This document shows, piece by piece, positions 47,661-55,835 of a DNA stretch of 64,000 bases. Numbering within the stretch: position 1 is the stretch's first letter; the number at the start of each line of letters is the position of its first letter. Source of the stretch: Cyanobium sp. CZS48M (GTDB lineage Bacteria > Cyanobacteriota > Cyanobacteriia > PCC-6307 > Cyanobiaceae); contig JAUCZK010000020.1 in the NCBI GenBank assembly GCA_030373145.1, positions 1-64,000 on the forward strand. Reading direction: 5' to 3'. Below the pieces are notes generated by a model, which saw only the letters and a list, made by a program, of their open reading frames with translations, was not told the DNA's origin and did no database searches. The translations under genes and the position numbers were made by a program.

Positions 47661-47927
47661 ATGGAGAAGCAGGTCGTGGCCGCCAACGAACCCATTGCCG
47701 TTGAGCTGAAGAAAGGAAAAACGTACCCATTCATTCATAGTCGGTTCAACCCATCAGGCCCGTTGCTGAGCTTGCTCGATGCTGGCTTTATGGGGCTGGT
47801 GCCTGCCGGAAGTCGCTCTATCCGTTCTGGAGCCATGACCTTGTTGCCATGGACTCCTTACCCCCTGGTTGCGGTTTCCGGCAGGGCCACGCCGGCAAGG
47901 GCCCTGGCCTGTTATGGAACCCGGTGA
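47661..47927 (+). pseudogene. possible truncated CDGSH-type iron-sulfur protein
   Basis: From ATG 47661 the product begins MEKQVVAANEPIAVELKKGKTYPF, typical of small CDGSH proteins just before their CxC...CDGSH cluster (quoted in parts: NEPIAVELKKGKTYPF). After PF the sequence diverges (IHSRFNPSGPLLSLL) and contains no CDGSH motif, so only the first ~24 residues survive. The IS110 transposase begins 109 bp later, and insertion or rearrangement may have removed the rest. Short match, hence moderate doubt. Confidence 0.4.
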
Positions 47928-48035
47928 CATCCCTGTCCCCCTGGGCGTGGTGGTGATCCCTCATAGCGAATGACTGGTGCCGGCTCCTGCCGCCGTGACA
48001 ACCACCACACACCCACCAAGCACCAGGAGGTGTTC

Positions 48036-49445
48036 ATGGCCATCAGGATCGGCATTGATGTCGCCTGCCGCGCCGTCCATCGCGCTGCCTGCGCCGACGC
48101 CACTGGCTCGTTGCTCTGGAAAAACGTCCGCTTTCGCACCAGCCCTGAGGATCTGGAGGCTCTCTGGCAGCGGATTCCAGCCGGAGAAGCCGACATCACC
48201 GTCGTCATGGAACCCACCCGCAATGCCTGGGTTCCCCTGGCGGCCTGGTTCCGGCGCCACGGAGCAAAGGTGGTGATGGTGCCGCCGGAGCAATCCGCCG
48301 ATCTGCGGGACTACTACAACAAGCACGCCAAAACCGACCGTCTTGACGCCGAACTGCTGGCTCGTCTCCCTGGCCTCCATCCAGAGGGCCTGCACATCGA
48401 ACAGGGTCTCGGTTGCGCCGAGCCCCTGCGCCGGGCAGTGAAGATTCGCTCCACTCTGGTCAGGCGGCGTGTCACCTGCACGCAGCGGCTCGATGCTCTG
48501 CTGGAGATCCTTGGGCCCGACTGGATCTGTGCCCTGGGCACGGTGATGAGCGCCACCGTGCTGCTGTTCCTGACCCGTTGGCCCGATCCCCAGCAGGTGC
48601 TGCGTCTGGGGCACAAGCGTCTGACGGACTGGCTGGCCCGCCAGAGCCGCGGCATGTGGGGCGCCCAGAAAGCAGAGGCCATTCTCAATGCTGCGGCAGC
48701 GACGCTGCGACTGTGGGGAGCCGACGGCATGGACTTCGCCGCCCTCGCGGCCGATATCGCCCTGGAGGCGGAGCTGGCACTCGATCTCGATCGCCAGATT
48801 AAGGCGATCGACAAACGGATCGCGACGTACTACGACAAAGCGGATCCTGAGCACATCGCCCTTTCGGTACCTGGGGTCGGCCAGATCCTGGCGGCCCAGA
48901 TCATCGGGCGGCTGGGTGATCCGCAGCGGTTCACCAACCTGGCGGCGGTGCGCTCCTACTCGGGCCTGGTGCCAAGGCAGAACAGTTCCGGTGTAGCCAG
49001 CGCGGCCGGAGGACCAACCAAGCAGGGAGATGCCTGCCTGCGGGAGGCCATCTTCCTGGCCGCAGACCACGCCCGCCGCAGCGATCCAACCCTGGCCCAG
49101 CGCTATCACCGCCTCATGGTGGAGAACGGCAAGCACCACACCTCGGCCCTCTGCTCGATCGGAGCCGTGCTGCTCACCAGGATCGCGACTTGCCTGCGCA
49201 AAGGCGAGCCCTACCTGCTGCTTGATATTGATGGCACGCCAATCACTGCCCAGCAGGGGCGCGCAATCGCCAAGGAGCGCTACAGCGTGCCGGAAGCAGT
49301 GCGCAAGGCGCGGCGGACCGTCCATCGCTCGGACAGTCAGCAACCAACTGACGTGATGATGGGTGGGAGGGGCAGCAGCACCAAGAGAGGAGTCGCCAGG
49401 CGCTCCAAGGTGACAACCACCCCGCAACCAGCCTGCATCGGCTGA
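48036..49445 (+). CDS. IS110-family transposase
   Basis: A 469-residue DEDD recombinase. The start is ATG 48036 (MAIRIGIDVA), preceded by CAGGAGGTGTTC. Catalytic acidic residues are D in IRIGIDVA (~8), E in VVMEPTRNAW (~59), and the pair in KTDRLDAELLA (~100-103). The C-terminal Tnp_20 domain has VPGVGQILAAQIIGRLGDPQRF and the catalytic serine region YSGLVPRQNSSG. The C-terminal ~70 residues are an extra basic tail. It appears intact. In this family a noncoding bridge RNA beside the gene guides insertion; the flanks here (about 47930-48035 and 49446-49660) are the candidates. IS ends were not defined. Confidence 0.92.
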   Translation: MAIRIGIDVACRAVHRAACADATGSLLWKNVRFRTSPEDLEALWQRIPAGEADITVVMEPTRNAWVPLAAWFRRHGAKVVMVPPEQSADLRDYYNKHAKTDRLDAELLARLPGLHPEGLHIEQGLGCAEPLRRAVKIRSTLVRRRVTCTQRLDALLEILGPDWICALGTVMSATVLLFLTRWPDPQQVLRLGHKRLTDWLARQSRGMWGAQKAEAILNAAAATLRLWGADGMDFAALAADIALEAELALDLDRQIKAIDKRIATYYDKADPEHIALSVPGVGQILAAQIIGRLGDPQRFTNLAAVRSYSGLVPRQNSSGVASAAGGPTKQGDACLREAIFLAADHARRSDPTLAQRYHRLMVENGKHHTSALCSIGAVLLTRIATCLRKGEPYLLLDIDGTPITAQQGRAIAKERYSVPEAVRKARRTVHRSDSQQPTDVMMGGRGSSTKRGVARRSKVTTTPQPACIG

Positions 49446-49490
49446 ACAACCCTGGCAATCCCTTGGCTGGGGGTGATCCGTCAGGCCCCA

Positions 49491-49539
49491 GGTAGCCGTT
49501 CTGGTCCGCTCCCCACAAGAGCGGACCAGAACGGCTACC
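49491..49539. repeat. 21-bp perfect inverted repeat (hairpin) after IS110
   Basis: Arms at 49491-49511 and 49519-49539 are exact reverse complements, separated by CCCACAA. The arm begins GGTAGCCGTTCTGGTCC. The predicted hairpin is very stable and has no T-run on either side, so it is not a standard terminator. It lies 46 bp after the IS110 transposase stop and 128 bp before the IS66 left end. It may belong to the IS110 noncoding end or be a remnant of another element. Confidence 0.9.
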
Positions 49540-49666
49540 GCCCGGGGGCCGGCCGCTGCAATGCCCACGGGAAGACCGGCCTTTGGAGCGTCAGCTTGGT
49601 CGCAGCAGCGGTGCCGAGCACCCGGGCTGAAAAAAACAGCCTAGGGCTTGACATCCGTTAGGAACC

Positions 49667-51361
49667 CAGGGGGCGGGACGGCTCACCGCGAACTTCGGCC
49701 CTGCTGAACCCTTGACGGCAGCTTGATTCCCGGTTGCATCTCAGGTAGAGACCGCCTGTGATGTCAGCACCCCCGGCCGGGATTCCAGAAGCGGACTGGC
49801 TGGCAACTCCAGCCAGCGTCAGAACGTTGATTCTCGCTCAGCAGCAGGAGATTCAGGCACTCAGGCAAGAGAATGAGGAGCGTCGGGTCCAGCTCACCGC
49901 CCTGGCGACCGAGCTTTCAGAGCTGCGGGAGCGGATCGGCCGCAGCTCGCGCAACTCCTCGAAACCACCCTCCAGCGATGGGCCTGGCTTTAAGCCACCC
50001 GATCGGCGCAAGGGCAGTGGCCGAAAGCGTGGCGGCCAGCCGGGCCATCCCGGATCCGGGCCGGAGCTGCTGCCGATCGAGCGGGTGGATGAGGTGGTGG
50101 AACACCACCCCGATGCCTGCCGCCGCTGCGGCACCTTGCTGGAGGGAGAGGATCCAGAGCCCTTGCGTCATCAGGTGATCGAGAGTCCGCCGATCACGCC
50201 GCTGGTGATCGAGCATCGGCTGCACCGGTTGGTCTGCCCCTGCTGTTCCACCAGCACCTGCGCAACGCTACCGGCGGACGTGGAAGCGAGCCATTACGGT
50301 CCCCGGCTCAGTGCCCTTGTAGGTCTGCTGGGCAGTGCCTTCCCGCTGAGTTTCAGCAAGACCCAGGCTCTGCTGGATCAGCTGCTGGGGGTGGAGATCA
50401 GCTGCGGCGCCATTGCAACGATCCGCCAGCGCTTGAGTGCAGTGCTGGAGCAGCCCATGCAGGAGGCCCTTGCTTTTGCCCGTCAGCAACCGGTGGCCTA
50501 CGTGGATGAAACCGGCGCCCCCACCGGCAACGCGGACGGATGCAATCCCGATCGCAAGCGCGGCTGGCAGTGGGTGATGGTCACCGCCGTGGTGACGGTG
50601 TTCATCCAAGGCCTGAGCCGATCGACGGCCGCCGCGATCGAACTGCTGGGCAACGCCTTTGGCGGGATTGTGGTGAGCGATCGCTTCTCCGCCTACAACC
50701 ACCTGCCCACCCAGCAACGCCAACTGTGCTGGGCGCACCTGATCCGCGACCTGGTCGCCATCGCCGAACGCCCGGGCGCCAGCGCTGAGTTCGGCGCGGA
50801 GCTGCTGGGCCTGCAGCAGCAGCTGTTTGGCCACTGGCACCGCTACAAGGACGGCACGATCGACTGGCCCGCCTTGCAACAAAGCTGCCGGCCGATCCGC
50901 CAGGCGTTTGTGGCGAGTCTGCAGCGGGTGGTGGAGCTGGGCTACCAACGAGGCGAGCGAACGCCGTGGGTGAGCACGGTGCGCACCTGCCAGCAGCTCC
51001 TGAAGGTGGCCGATGGGTTGTGGACCTTTCTGGCGATCGAGGGGATCGAGCCCACCAACAATGCTGCAGAGCGAGCCCTGCGCCAGTCGGTGATTCAGCG
51101 CAAGATCAGTCAAGGAGTCCAATCACGCCAAGGTGCGATCTGCCGCAGCCGCCTGCTCACGGTCACCACCACCCTCAGGCAACAGGGCCGCGATGTCTGG
51201 CAGTTCCTTGAGCAGGCCTGGATCGCCCATCACCGAGCTGGGGTGATGCCATCACTGCTGCCTGATCGCTGAGTTCAGCAGAAAGAGCAGCCCTGCGTCT
51301 CTGCCTATTCAGCAATGAGCGTTCTGGCGTGAAGTGACACGGCAGCTCGTCCCGCCCCCTG
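49667..51361 (+). mobile_element. IS66-family insertion sequence
   Basis: Terminal inverted repeats are visible: CAGGGGGCGGGACG at 49667-49680 and its exact reverse complement at 51348-51361; partial similarity continues inward. The element is ~1.7 kb with a single transposase gene, the arrangement of the one-gene (ISBst12-like) IS66 subgroup. I find no matching 8-bp target duplication directly outside the repeats. The right flank continues at once into a BaeRF-like C-terminal coding fragment, so insertion or rearrangement cut that gene. Confidence 0.75.
49761..51272 (+). CDS. IS66-family transposase
   Basis: A 503-residue transposase. An N-terminal coiled coil (LILAQQQEIQALRQENEERR) is followed by the SSRNSSKPPSSDGPG motif, a basic linker GRKRGGQPGHPG, a CRRCG...CPCCS zinc-finger domain, and the DDE domain: YVDETGAP, GIVVSDRFSAYNHL, QLCWAHLIRDL and NNAAERALR (Glu). 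The C-terminal RSRLLTVTTTLRQQGRDVWQFL is typical. GTG 49758, one codon earlier, is an alternative start. The frame is complete, so the element may be active. Confidence 0.93.
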   Translation: MSAPPAGIPEADWLATPASVRTLILAQQQEIQALRQENEERRVQLTALATELSELRERIGRSSRNSSKPPSSDGPGFKPPDRRKGSGRKRGGQPGHPGSGPELLPIERVDEVVEHHPDACRRCGTLLEGEDPEPLRHQVIESPPITPLVIEHRLHRLVCPCCSTSTCATLPADVEASHYGPRLSALVGLLGSAFPLSFSKTQALLDQLLGVEISCGAIATIRQRLSAVLEQPMQEALAFARQQPVAYVDETGAPTGNADGCNPDRKRGWQWVMVTAVVTVFIQGLSRSTAAAIELLGNAFGGIVVSDRFSAYNHLPTQQRQLCWAHLIRDLVAIAERPGASAEFGAELLGLQQQLFGHWHRYKDGTIDWPALQQSCRPIRQAFVASLQRVVELGYQRGERTPWVSTVRTCQQLLKVADGLWTFLAIEGIEPTNNAAERALRQSVIQRKISQGVQSRQGAICRSRLLTVTTTLRQQGRDVWQFLEQAWIAHHRAGVMPSLLPDR

Positions 51362-51364
51362 AAT

Positions 51365-51502
51365 GGGTACAAAGATCCAGAGGTTAATGACATTCTCGAC
51401 GACCTAGGCAGGACAGCCTTGAAGAAGGGCGGACAGGTCATTGTCGTCCCCAGCGAAAGGATGCCGACGAAGACCGGAGTAGCCGCGATTTACCGGTATT
51501 GA
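51365..51502 (+). pseudogene. BaeRF-like protein, C-terminal fragment
   Basis: Directly after the IS66 right repeat an open frame reads KDPEVNDILDDLGRTALKKG, QVIVVPSERMPTKTGVAAIY and RY before a TGA at 51500. The ending (VVPxExMPTxTGxAAIYRY) matches the C-terminus of bacterial archaeo-eukaryotic release factor-like (BaeRF) proteins, found in stress clusters next to HPF-like genes. Everything upstream has been lost at the IS boundary. Confidence 0.6.
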
Positions 51503-51535
51503 ACCGCAGCTGTACTGATCACAGCAGGAGGAGCC

Positions 51536-51673
51536 ATGAAGATTGAGATCACTACGAGTAGCAATATCTAGGCTGTTCACCGCATGGTGCAGCAGGTAAA
51601 AACAGTGGCTGGGGATGCCGTGGATCAGCTGAGCACGAAGAACAGCGACGTGGATGGAGGACTACCAAAGTGA
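51536..51673 (+). pseudogene. HPF/RaiA-like ribosome hibernation factor remnant
   Basis: ATG 51536 follows a strong GCAGGAGGAGCC site. The frame reads MKIEITTSSNI, then TAG, then AVHRMVQQVKTVAGDAVDQL and STKNSDVDGGLPK before TGA. It matches the start of HPF/sigma-54-modulation-like proteins (MKxQITTDxNIEG, then a helix). The TAG at 51569-51571 sits where relatives have Glu or Gln, and the second half is lost. It follows the BaeRF fragment as in intact stress operons of other bacteria. Confidence 0.55.
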
Positions 51674-52087
51674 TATGGTCAGCAGCAAGAAAATCAGAGC
51701 GGAACATACTCGATACCTGTTCGAGATTCGCTTCTCCATATTCGGTCGATCTCTCTGAGGGGTGCATTCAGCCAGCGGCTCTTGAGCAATGGATGGTGTT
51801 CCCCGAAGTTTCATCATGGCCTCGTCAGCATGCTCTGGGGGCCTGGCCTAGCACGACTGAGCGGATCTCTCAGGCCACAAGAGCACCGGTCAGCAACAGC
51901 ATTAATCCCAGCCCCGGATCGAGAGGGATGGGCATCAACTTCATCAATCGTTATCCCAATGGAACGCCCTGCAACGACTGACCTGTCCGCATGATGCAGT
52001 AGCGAAAAACGCAAGGGGTAACCCAGCCACGGTCCCGGCCTGAACGCGTGACTAGCCTTCAGATGAAAGATGTACCGATGAAATCCT
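51674..52087. other. intergenic, probably decayed sequence
   Basis: About 410 bases between the HPF-like remnant and csbD-like gene. Only short frames occur on either strand, none with a good start or recognisable motif. The last ~60 bases should contain the promoter of the CsbD-like gene, but no clear consensus was seen. Confidence 0.45.
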
Positions 52088-52438
52088 ATGAACATTCGTC
52101 CACATATTTCCATTTCCTCGCTCATGGCGTTGGCCTTCATGATCTTCACCATGCTGATTCCGTTGACCGGCTCGGCCATGGCCATTGATCATGCACCTGA
52201 ACCCATCACAATCGCAACCATGTCAAACAGAATCGACGCCACAGCTAAAGCCACGGAAGGCAAGCTGGAATCTGCCTATGGTGAACTCACTGGCGATACT
52301 GGCCACCAGATCAAAGGAAAGGCCAAGCAGGTTCAAGCTTCGGCCATGAATACAGCAGAAGACCTGAAGCAAAGTGCAAGATCAGTCGCCAAGAATGTTC
52401 GTGATGCCGCCGGACAAGCAGCAGACGACCTGAGCTGA
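52088..52438 (+). CDS. CsbD-family stress protein with signal peptide
   Basis: A 116-residue protein. Residues 1-~32 are a signal peptide (ISSLMALAFMIFTMLIPLTGSAMA), unusual for CsbD proteins, which are normally cytoplasmic. The CsbD domain follows: NRIDATAKATEGKLESAYGELTGDTGHQIKGKAKQVQ (parts: KATEGKLESAYGELTGD, GHQIKGKAKQVQ). A C-terminal helical extension (EDLKQSARSVAKNVRDAAGQAADDL) resembles LEA/apolipoprotein-like repeats. CsbD is a sigma-B general stress protein in Bacillus; its function is unknown. Confidence 0.88.
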   Translation: MNIRPHISISSLMALAFMIFTMLIPLTGSAMAIDHAPEPITIATMSNRIDATAKATEGKLESAYGELTGDTGHQIKGKAKQVQASAMNTAEDLKQSARSVAKNVRDAAGQAADDLS

Positions 52439-52524
52439 GCCAACTAGACGTCGCCGTTGCAAAATGATGGCGAGGCTATGCATGACCTGGTCATCCCTCC
52501 ACTATTACCCCTTCTGGGAGAGAA

Positions 52525-52674
52525 ATGATGCTGGAACTCATTGCCATTGTACTCGTCGTTCTCTGGCTGCTTGGCCTTCTCACGTCTTACACCCTGGGAG
52601 GCTTGATCCATGTCCTGCTGATCATCGCAGTGATTGCCATCCTGCTACGCCTGATTAGAGGGCGTGGCCTCTGA
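52525..52674 (+). CDS. DUF5670/lmo0937-like small membrane peptide
   Basis: A 49-residue protein starting at tandem ATGs (52525/52528) after GGGAGAGAA. It is almost entirely hydrophobic: LELIAIVLVVLWLLGLL, then TSYTLGGLIHVLLIIAVIAILLRLI (parts: TLGGLIHVLLIIAVIAILL) and a short basic end RGRGL. This WLLG...GGxIHxLLxIAVI pattern is that of the lmo0937-type (DUF5670) peptides, widely linked with stress gene clusters. It lies between the CsbD-like and DUF302 genes. Confidence 0.85.
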   Translation: MMLELIAIVLVVLWLLGLLTSYTLGGLIHVLLIIAVIAILLRLIRGRGL

Positions 52675-52695
52675 ACACTTGAGGAGTCTCATCCC

Positions 52696-53142
52696 ATGAA
52701 TCCGTACTTCATTGTTGATACGGACAAATCGTTTGAGCAGGCCAGCGACGATCTCCAGGTCGCTGTAACAGCCAATGGTTTCGGCGTGCTGGCAGTGCTT
52801 GATCTAGGCGAGAGCCTGCGCAGCAAAGGCATCAACTTCTCCGAAAACTGCCGGGTGTTTGAGGTGTGCAACCCCAAGCAAGCGGCCAAGGTGTTGATGT
52901 CCGACATGAAACTGACCATGGCACTGCCCTGCCGGATCTCTGTCTACACCGAAGCTGGCCAGACGCGGATCGGCATGATCCGACCCGAGGGCATGCTGCT
53001 CAACCTGTCCTCAGAGCCTGACTTGATGGAGGTGGCGGGTGAGGTTGAATCCTCCGCCACAGCTATCATCCAGGCGGCAGCATCCCTGCGCACAGGGACA
53101 ATCCAGCACAAGGAAGATGAATCCAGCACGTCAGCGCCATAG
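52696..53142 (+). CDS. DUF302 protein
   Basis: A 148-residue soluble protein. KSFEQASDDLQVAVTANGFGVLAVLDLGESLRSKG (parts: SFEQASDDLQVAVTANGFG), then RVFEVCNPKQAAKVLMSD, LPCRISVYTEAGQTRIGMI and the tail of helix EVAGEVESSATAIIQAA match DUF302, a beta-alpha fold often found beside metal or proton transporters. The C-terminus overlaps the P-type ATPase start by 26 bases, indicating translational coupling. Confidence 0.9.
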   Translation: MNPYFIVDTDKSFEQASDDLQVAVTANGFGVLAVLDLGESLRSKGINFSENCRVFEVCNPKQAAKVLMSDMKLTMALPCRISVYTEAGQTRIGMIRPEGMLLNLSSEPDLMEVAGEVESSATAIIQAAASLRTGTIQHKEDESSTSAP

Positions 53143-55576
53143 GCACACTGAGAACTTGGACGATCTGGACATACAGCAACTGCAGGACAAGCTGAAGTCT
53201 TCACCGGATGGGCTCAGTCAGAGTGAAGCTCTTCGCCGCTTGACACAGTACGGCAGCAACGAGATTGCCGAAGAGAAGACGAATCAGATTCTGAAGTTTC
53301 TGACCTATTTCTGGGGTCCTATTCCCTGGATGATTGAAGCAGCCGTCGTTCTTTCCGCGCTGGCCCAGCATTGGCCCGACTTCGCCATCATCCTGCTGCT
53401 GCTTCTCGCCAACGCTGTGATTGGTTTCTGGGAAGAACACCAAGCTGGTAACGCCATCGCGGCACTCAAAGCCAAGCTGGCCATGAAGGCACAGGTGAAA
53501 CGAGATGGCCAATGGACCACGGTGGAGTCACGTGAACTGGTGCCGGGCGACGTCGTCCATATACGCCTCGGCGACATCGTGCCGGCGGATGCACGCTTGC
53601 TGGATGGTGAACCGCTGCAAGTGGATCAGTCTGCCCTGACGGGTGAATCGTTGCCAGCCACGCGGCAATGTGGTGAAGCTGTGTTCTCGGGATCGATCAT
53701 TCGCCGGGGTGAAATCGATGCGATGGTCTATGCCACAGGAGCAAACACATACTTCGGCAAAACAGCGGAGTTGGTGCAGGCTGCTCACAGCGTCAGCCAT
53801 TTCCAACAAGCTGTCCTGAAGATCGGCAATGTCCTGATCCTGCTGGCGCTGGCTTTGGTCTCGGTGATCATGGCAGTCGCGCTGCTCCGCGGCGACCCAC
53901 TGCTCACCACAGTTCAGTTCGCCCTGGTGTTGACCGTTGCTGCGATTCCCGTGGCCATGCCAACGGTGCTCTCAGTGACCATGGCTGTGGGAGCGCGCCA
54001 GCTGACGAAGAAAGGGGCGATCGTGACACGGTTGGCGGCCATCGAGGAATTGGCTGGGGTGGATGTGCTCTGCTCAGACAAGACCGGCACCCTGACCCAG
54101 AACAAGCTGACACTTGGCGATCCATTCAGCTTGGATCCACCGCGCGTTGACGGTGGTGCGGATCTGGTGATCTTTAACGCAGCCCTGGCGTCGCGAGCAG
54201 ACAACAAGGATGCGATCGACCGGGCTGTGCTTGACGGCCTAAGTGATGACCACAGCCTTGATGACTACCAATTGGTTCATTTCCAGCCCTTTGACCCGGT
54301 GCATAAGCGAACTGAAGCCACCGTCAGGGGACTGGACGGACTGGAGTTCAAGGTCACCAAAGGCGCTCCTCAAGTGATCCTGGCGTTGTCGGCCAATCGT
54401 GCCCAGGTGAAGGCCGCCGTCGACAGCGCGATCAGCGAGTTTGCGGCACGAGGATTCCGCTCACTGGGAGTGGCTCGCACGGATGCGCAACAGGAGTGGC
54501 AGTTTCTTGGTGTCTTGCCCCTGTTTGATCCACCTCGTGAGGAAGCCAAAGCGACCATCGCCACAGCACTGCAGATGGGAGTGAAGGTCAAGATGGTCAC
54601 GGGTGATCAATTGCCGATCGCCCAGGAAACAGCCGAGAACCTGGGGATGGGCCCCCTGATCCTCGATGCCAGTGGTTTCGAAACCACGGCGACCCATTCG
54701 TTGGAGTTGTTGGCGGAGTCGATCGAAAAGGCGGATGGCTTCGCCCAGGTGTTCCCTGAGCACAAGTTTCAGATTGTGGATGTCCTCCAGAAGCACGGCC
54801 ACATCGTCGGCATGACCGGTGATGGGGTCAACGATGCTCCCGCGCTGAAAAAGGCCGACTGCGGCATCGCCGTTTCGGACGCAACGGACGCGGCCCGCGG
54901 TGCGGCTTCCATCGTGCTGATGACACCGGGGCTGTCAGTGATTGTCGAGGCCATCAAGACGAGCCGCAAAATCTTCCAGAGGATGAACAGCTACGCGATC
55001 TACCGCATCGCCGAAACGCTGCGCGTCCTGTTGTTCATGACGGCTTCGATCCTGATCTTCAATTTCTACCCTGTAACCGCCGTCATGATCGTGATGCTGG
55101 CCTTACTGAATGACGGCGCCATCTTGTCAATAGCCTATGACAACGTTCATTACAGCAACGATCCAGAAAAATGGAACATGCGTGTCGTGATGGGGATTTC
55201 CGCAGTTCTAGGCGTTATCGGAGTCGTCTCAGCCTTTGGCTTGCTTTATCTCGGAGAGAACGTTTATCAACTTGATCGTGCACATATCCAGACGCTGATG
55301 TATTTAAAGCTCTCTGTGGCTGGACATCTGACGATCTTCCTCACACGCACCCGTGGGCCATTCTGGTCCATACGCCCAGCACGGATTCTGCTGTTGGCAG
55401 TTTGCGGGACGCAACTGGTGGCGACGCTGATCGCAGTGTATGGATGGTTCATGACCCCCCTGGGCTGGGGCTGGGCCCTGGCGGTTTGGGGGTATGCCCT
55501 GGCTTGGTTCTTGGTCAACGACCGTTTGAAATTACTGGCCTATGGGATCTTGAGTCCACAGCCTCATCGCCGGTAG
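53117..55576 (+). CDS. plasma-membrane-type proton-pumping P-type ATPase
   Basis: An 819-residue P3A-type ATPase starting at ATG 53117 (MNPARQRHRHTEN) with AAGGAAG upstream. The actuator domain has ALTGESLPAT (~residue 175). Membrane helix 4 has AAIPVAMPTVLSVTMA. Phosphorylation occurs at Asp in CSDKTGTLTQNKL (~321). The hinge is MTGDGVNDAPALKKADCGIAV (parts: MTGDGVNDAPALKKA, ~567). FLTYFWGPIPWMIEAA at the first helix is typical of fungal/plant PMA-like H+ pumps. It would expel protons using ATP. It is coupled to DUF302 and belongs to the stress island, fitting a role in acid tolerance. Confidence 0.95.
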   Translation: MNPARQRHRHTENLDDLDIQQLQDKLKSSPDGLSQSEALRRLTQYGSNEIAEEKTNQILKFLTYFWGPIPWMIEAAVVLSALAQHWPDFAIILLLLLANAVIGFWEEHQAGNAIAALKAKLAMKAQVKRDGQWTTVESRELVPGDVVHIRLGDIVPADARLLDGEPLQVDQSALTGESLPATRQCGEAVFSGSIIRRGEIDAMVYATGANTYFGKTAELVQAAHSVSHFQQAVLKIGNVLILLALALVSVIMAVALLRGDPLLTTVQFALVLTVAAIPVAMPTVLSVTMAVGARQLTKKGAIVTRLAAIEELAGVDVLCSDKTGTLTQNKLTLGDPFSLDPPRVDGGADLVIFNAALASRADNKDAIDRAVLDGLSDDHSLDDYQLVHFQPFDPVHKRTEATVRGLDGLEFKVTKGAPQVILALSANRAQVKAAVDSAISEFAARGFRSLGVARTDAQQEWQFLGVLPLFDPPREEAKATIATALQMGVKVKMVTGDQLPIAQETAENLGMGPLILDASGFETTATHSLELLAESIEKADGFAQVFPEHKFQIVDVLQKHGHIVGMTGDGVNDAPALKKADCGIAVSDATDAARGAASIVLMTPGLSVIVEAIKTSRKIFQRMNSYAIYRIAETLRVLLFMTASILIFNFYPVTAVMIVMLALLNDGAILSIAYDNVHYSNDPEKWNMRVVMGISAVLGVIGVVSAFGLLYLGENVYQLDRAHIQTLMYLKLSVAGHLTIFLTRTRGPFWSIRPARILLLAVCGTQLVATLIAVYGWFMTPLGWGWALAVWGYALAWFLVNDRLKLLAYGILSPQPHRR

Positions 55577-55835
55577 CCAGGAGACCTCCGCCACGCTGCT
55601 GGGGAACCTGCCGCCCCCGATCATCGGTCATTGGGGCTTCCTGAAGAAAGCCCTAGGCAGTACCGCAAGGCTGATCCCCCGTTTCTCTTCAATCTGGTGA
55701 TGACGTGGACCGAGAAGGTCCAAGCGTGATCAGCGGCGAGGATCGGCCCGGCCGCCTTGAGGCGCCAAGGGGCCAGGTTTCCTACAGGTTCGCAGTCTCA
55801 ATGTGCTGCTGAAGGCGATCGATCAGCAGGGGGCA

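Noticed and set aside
47723-47733. The 11-mer GTACCCATTCA here recurs inverted at the outer edge of the IS66 right end (51360-51370).
   Set aside because: Only 11 bases are shared, both lie in coding-like sequence (Tyr-Pro-Phe here), and no wider similarity follows; it is probably chance and not proof of a shared insertion.
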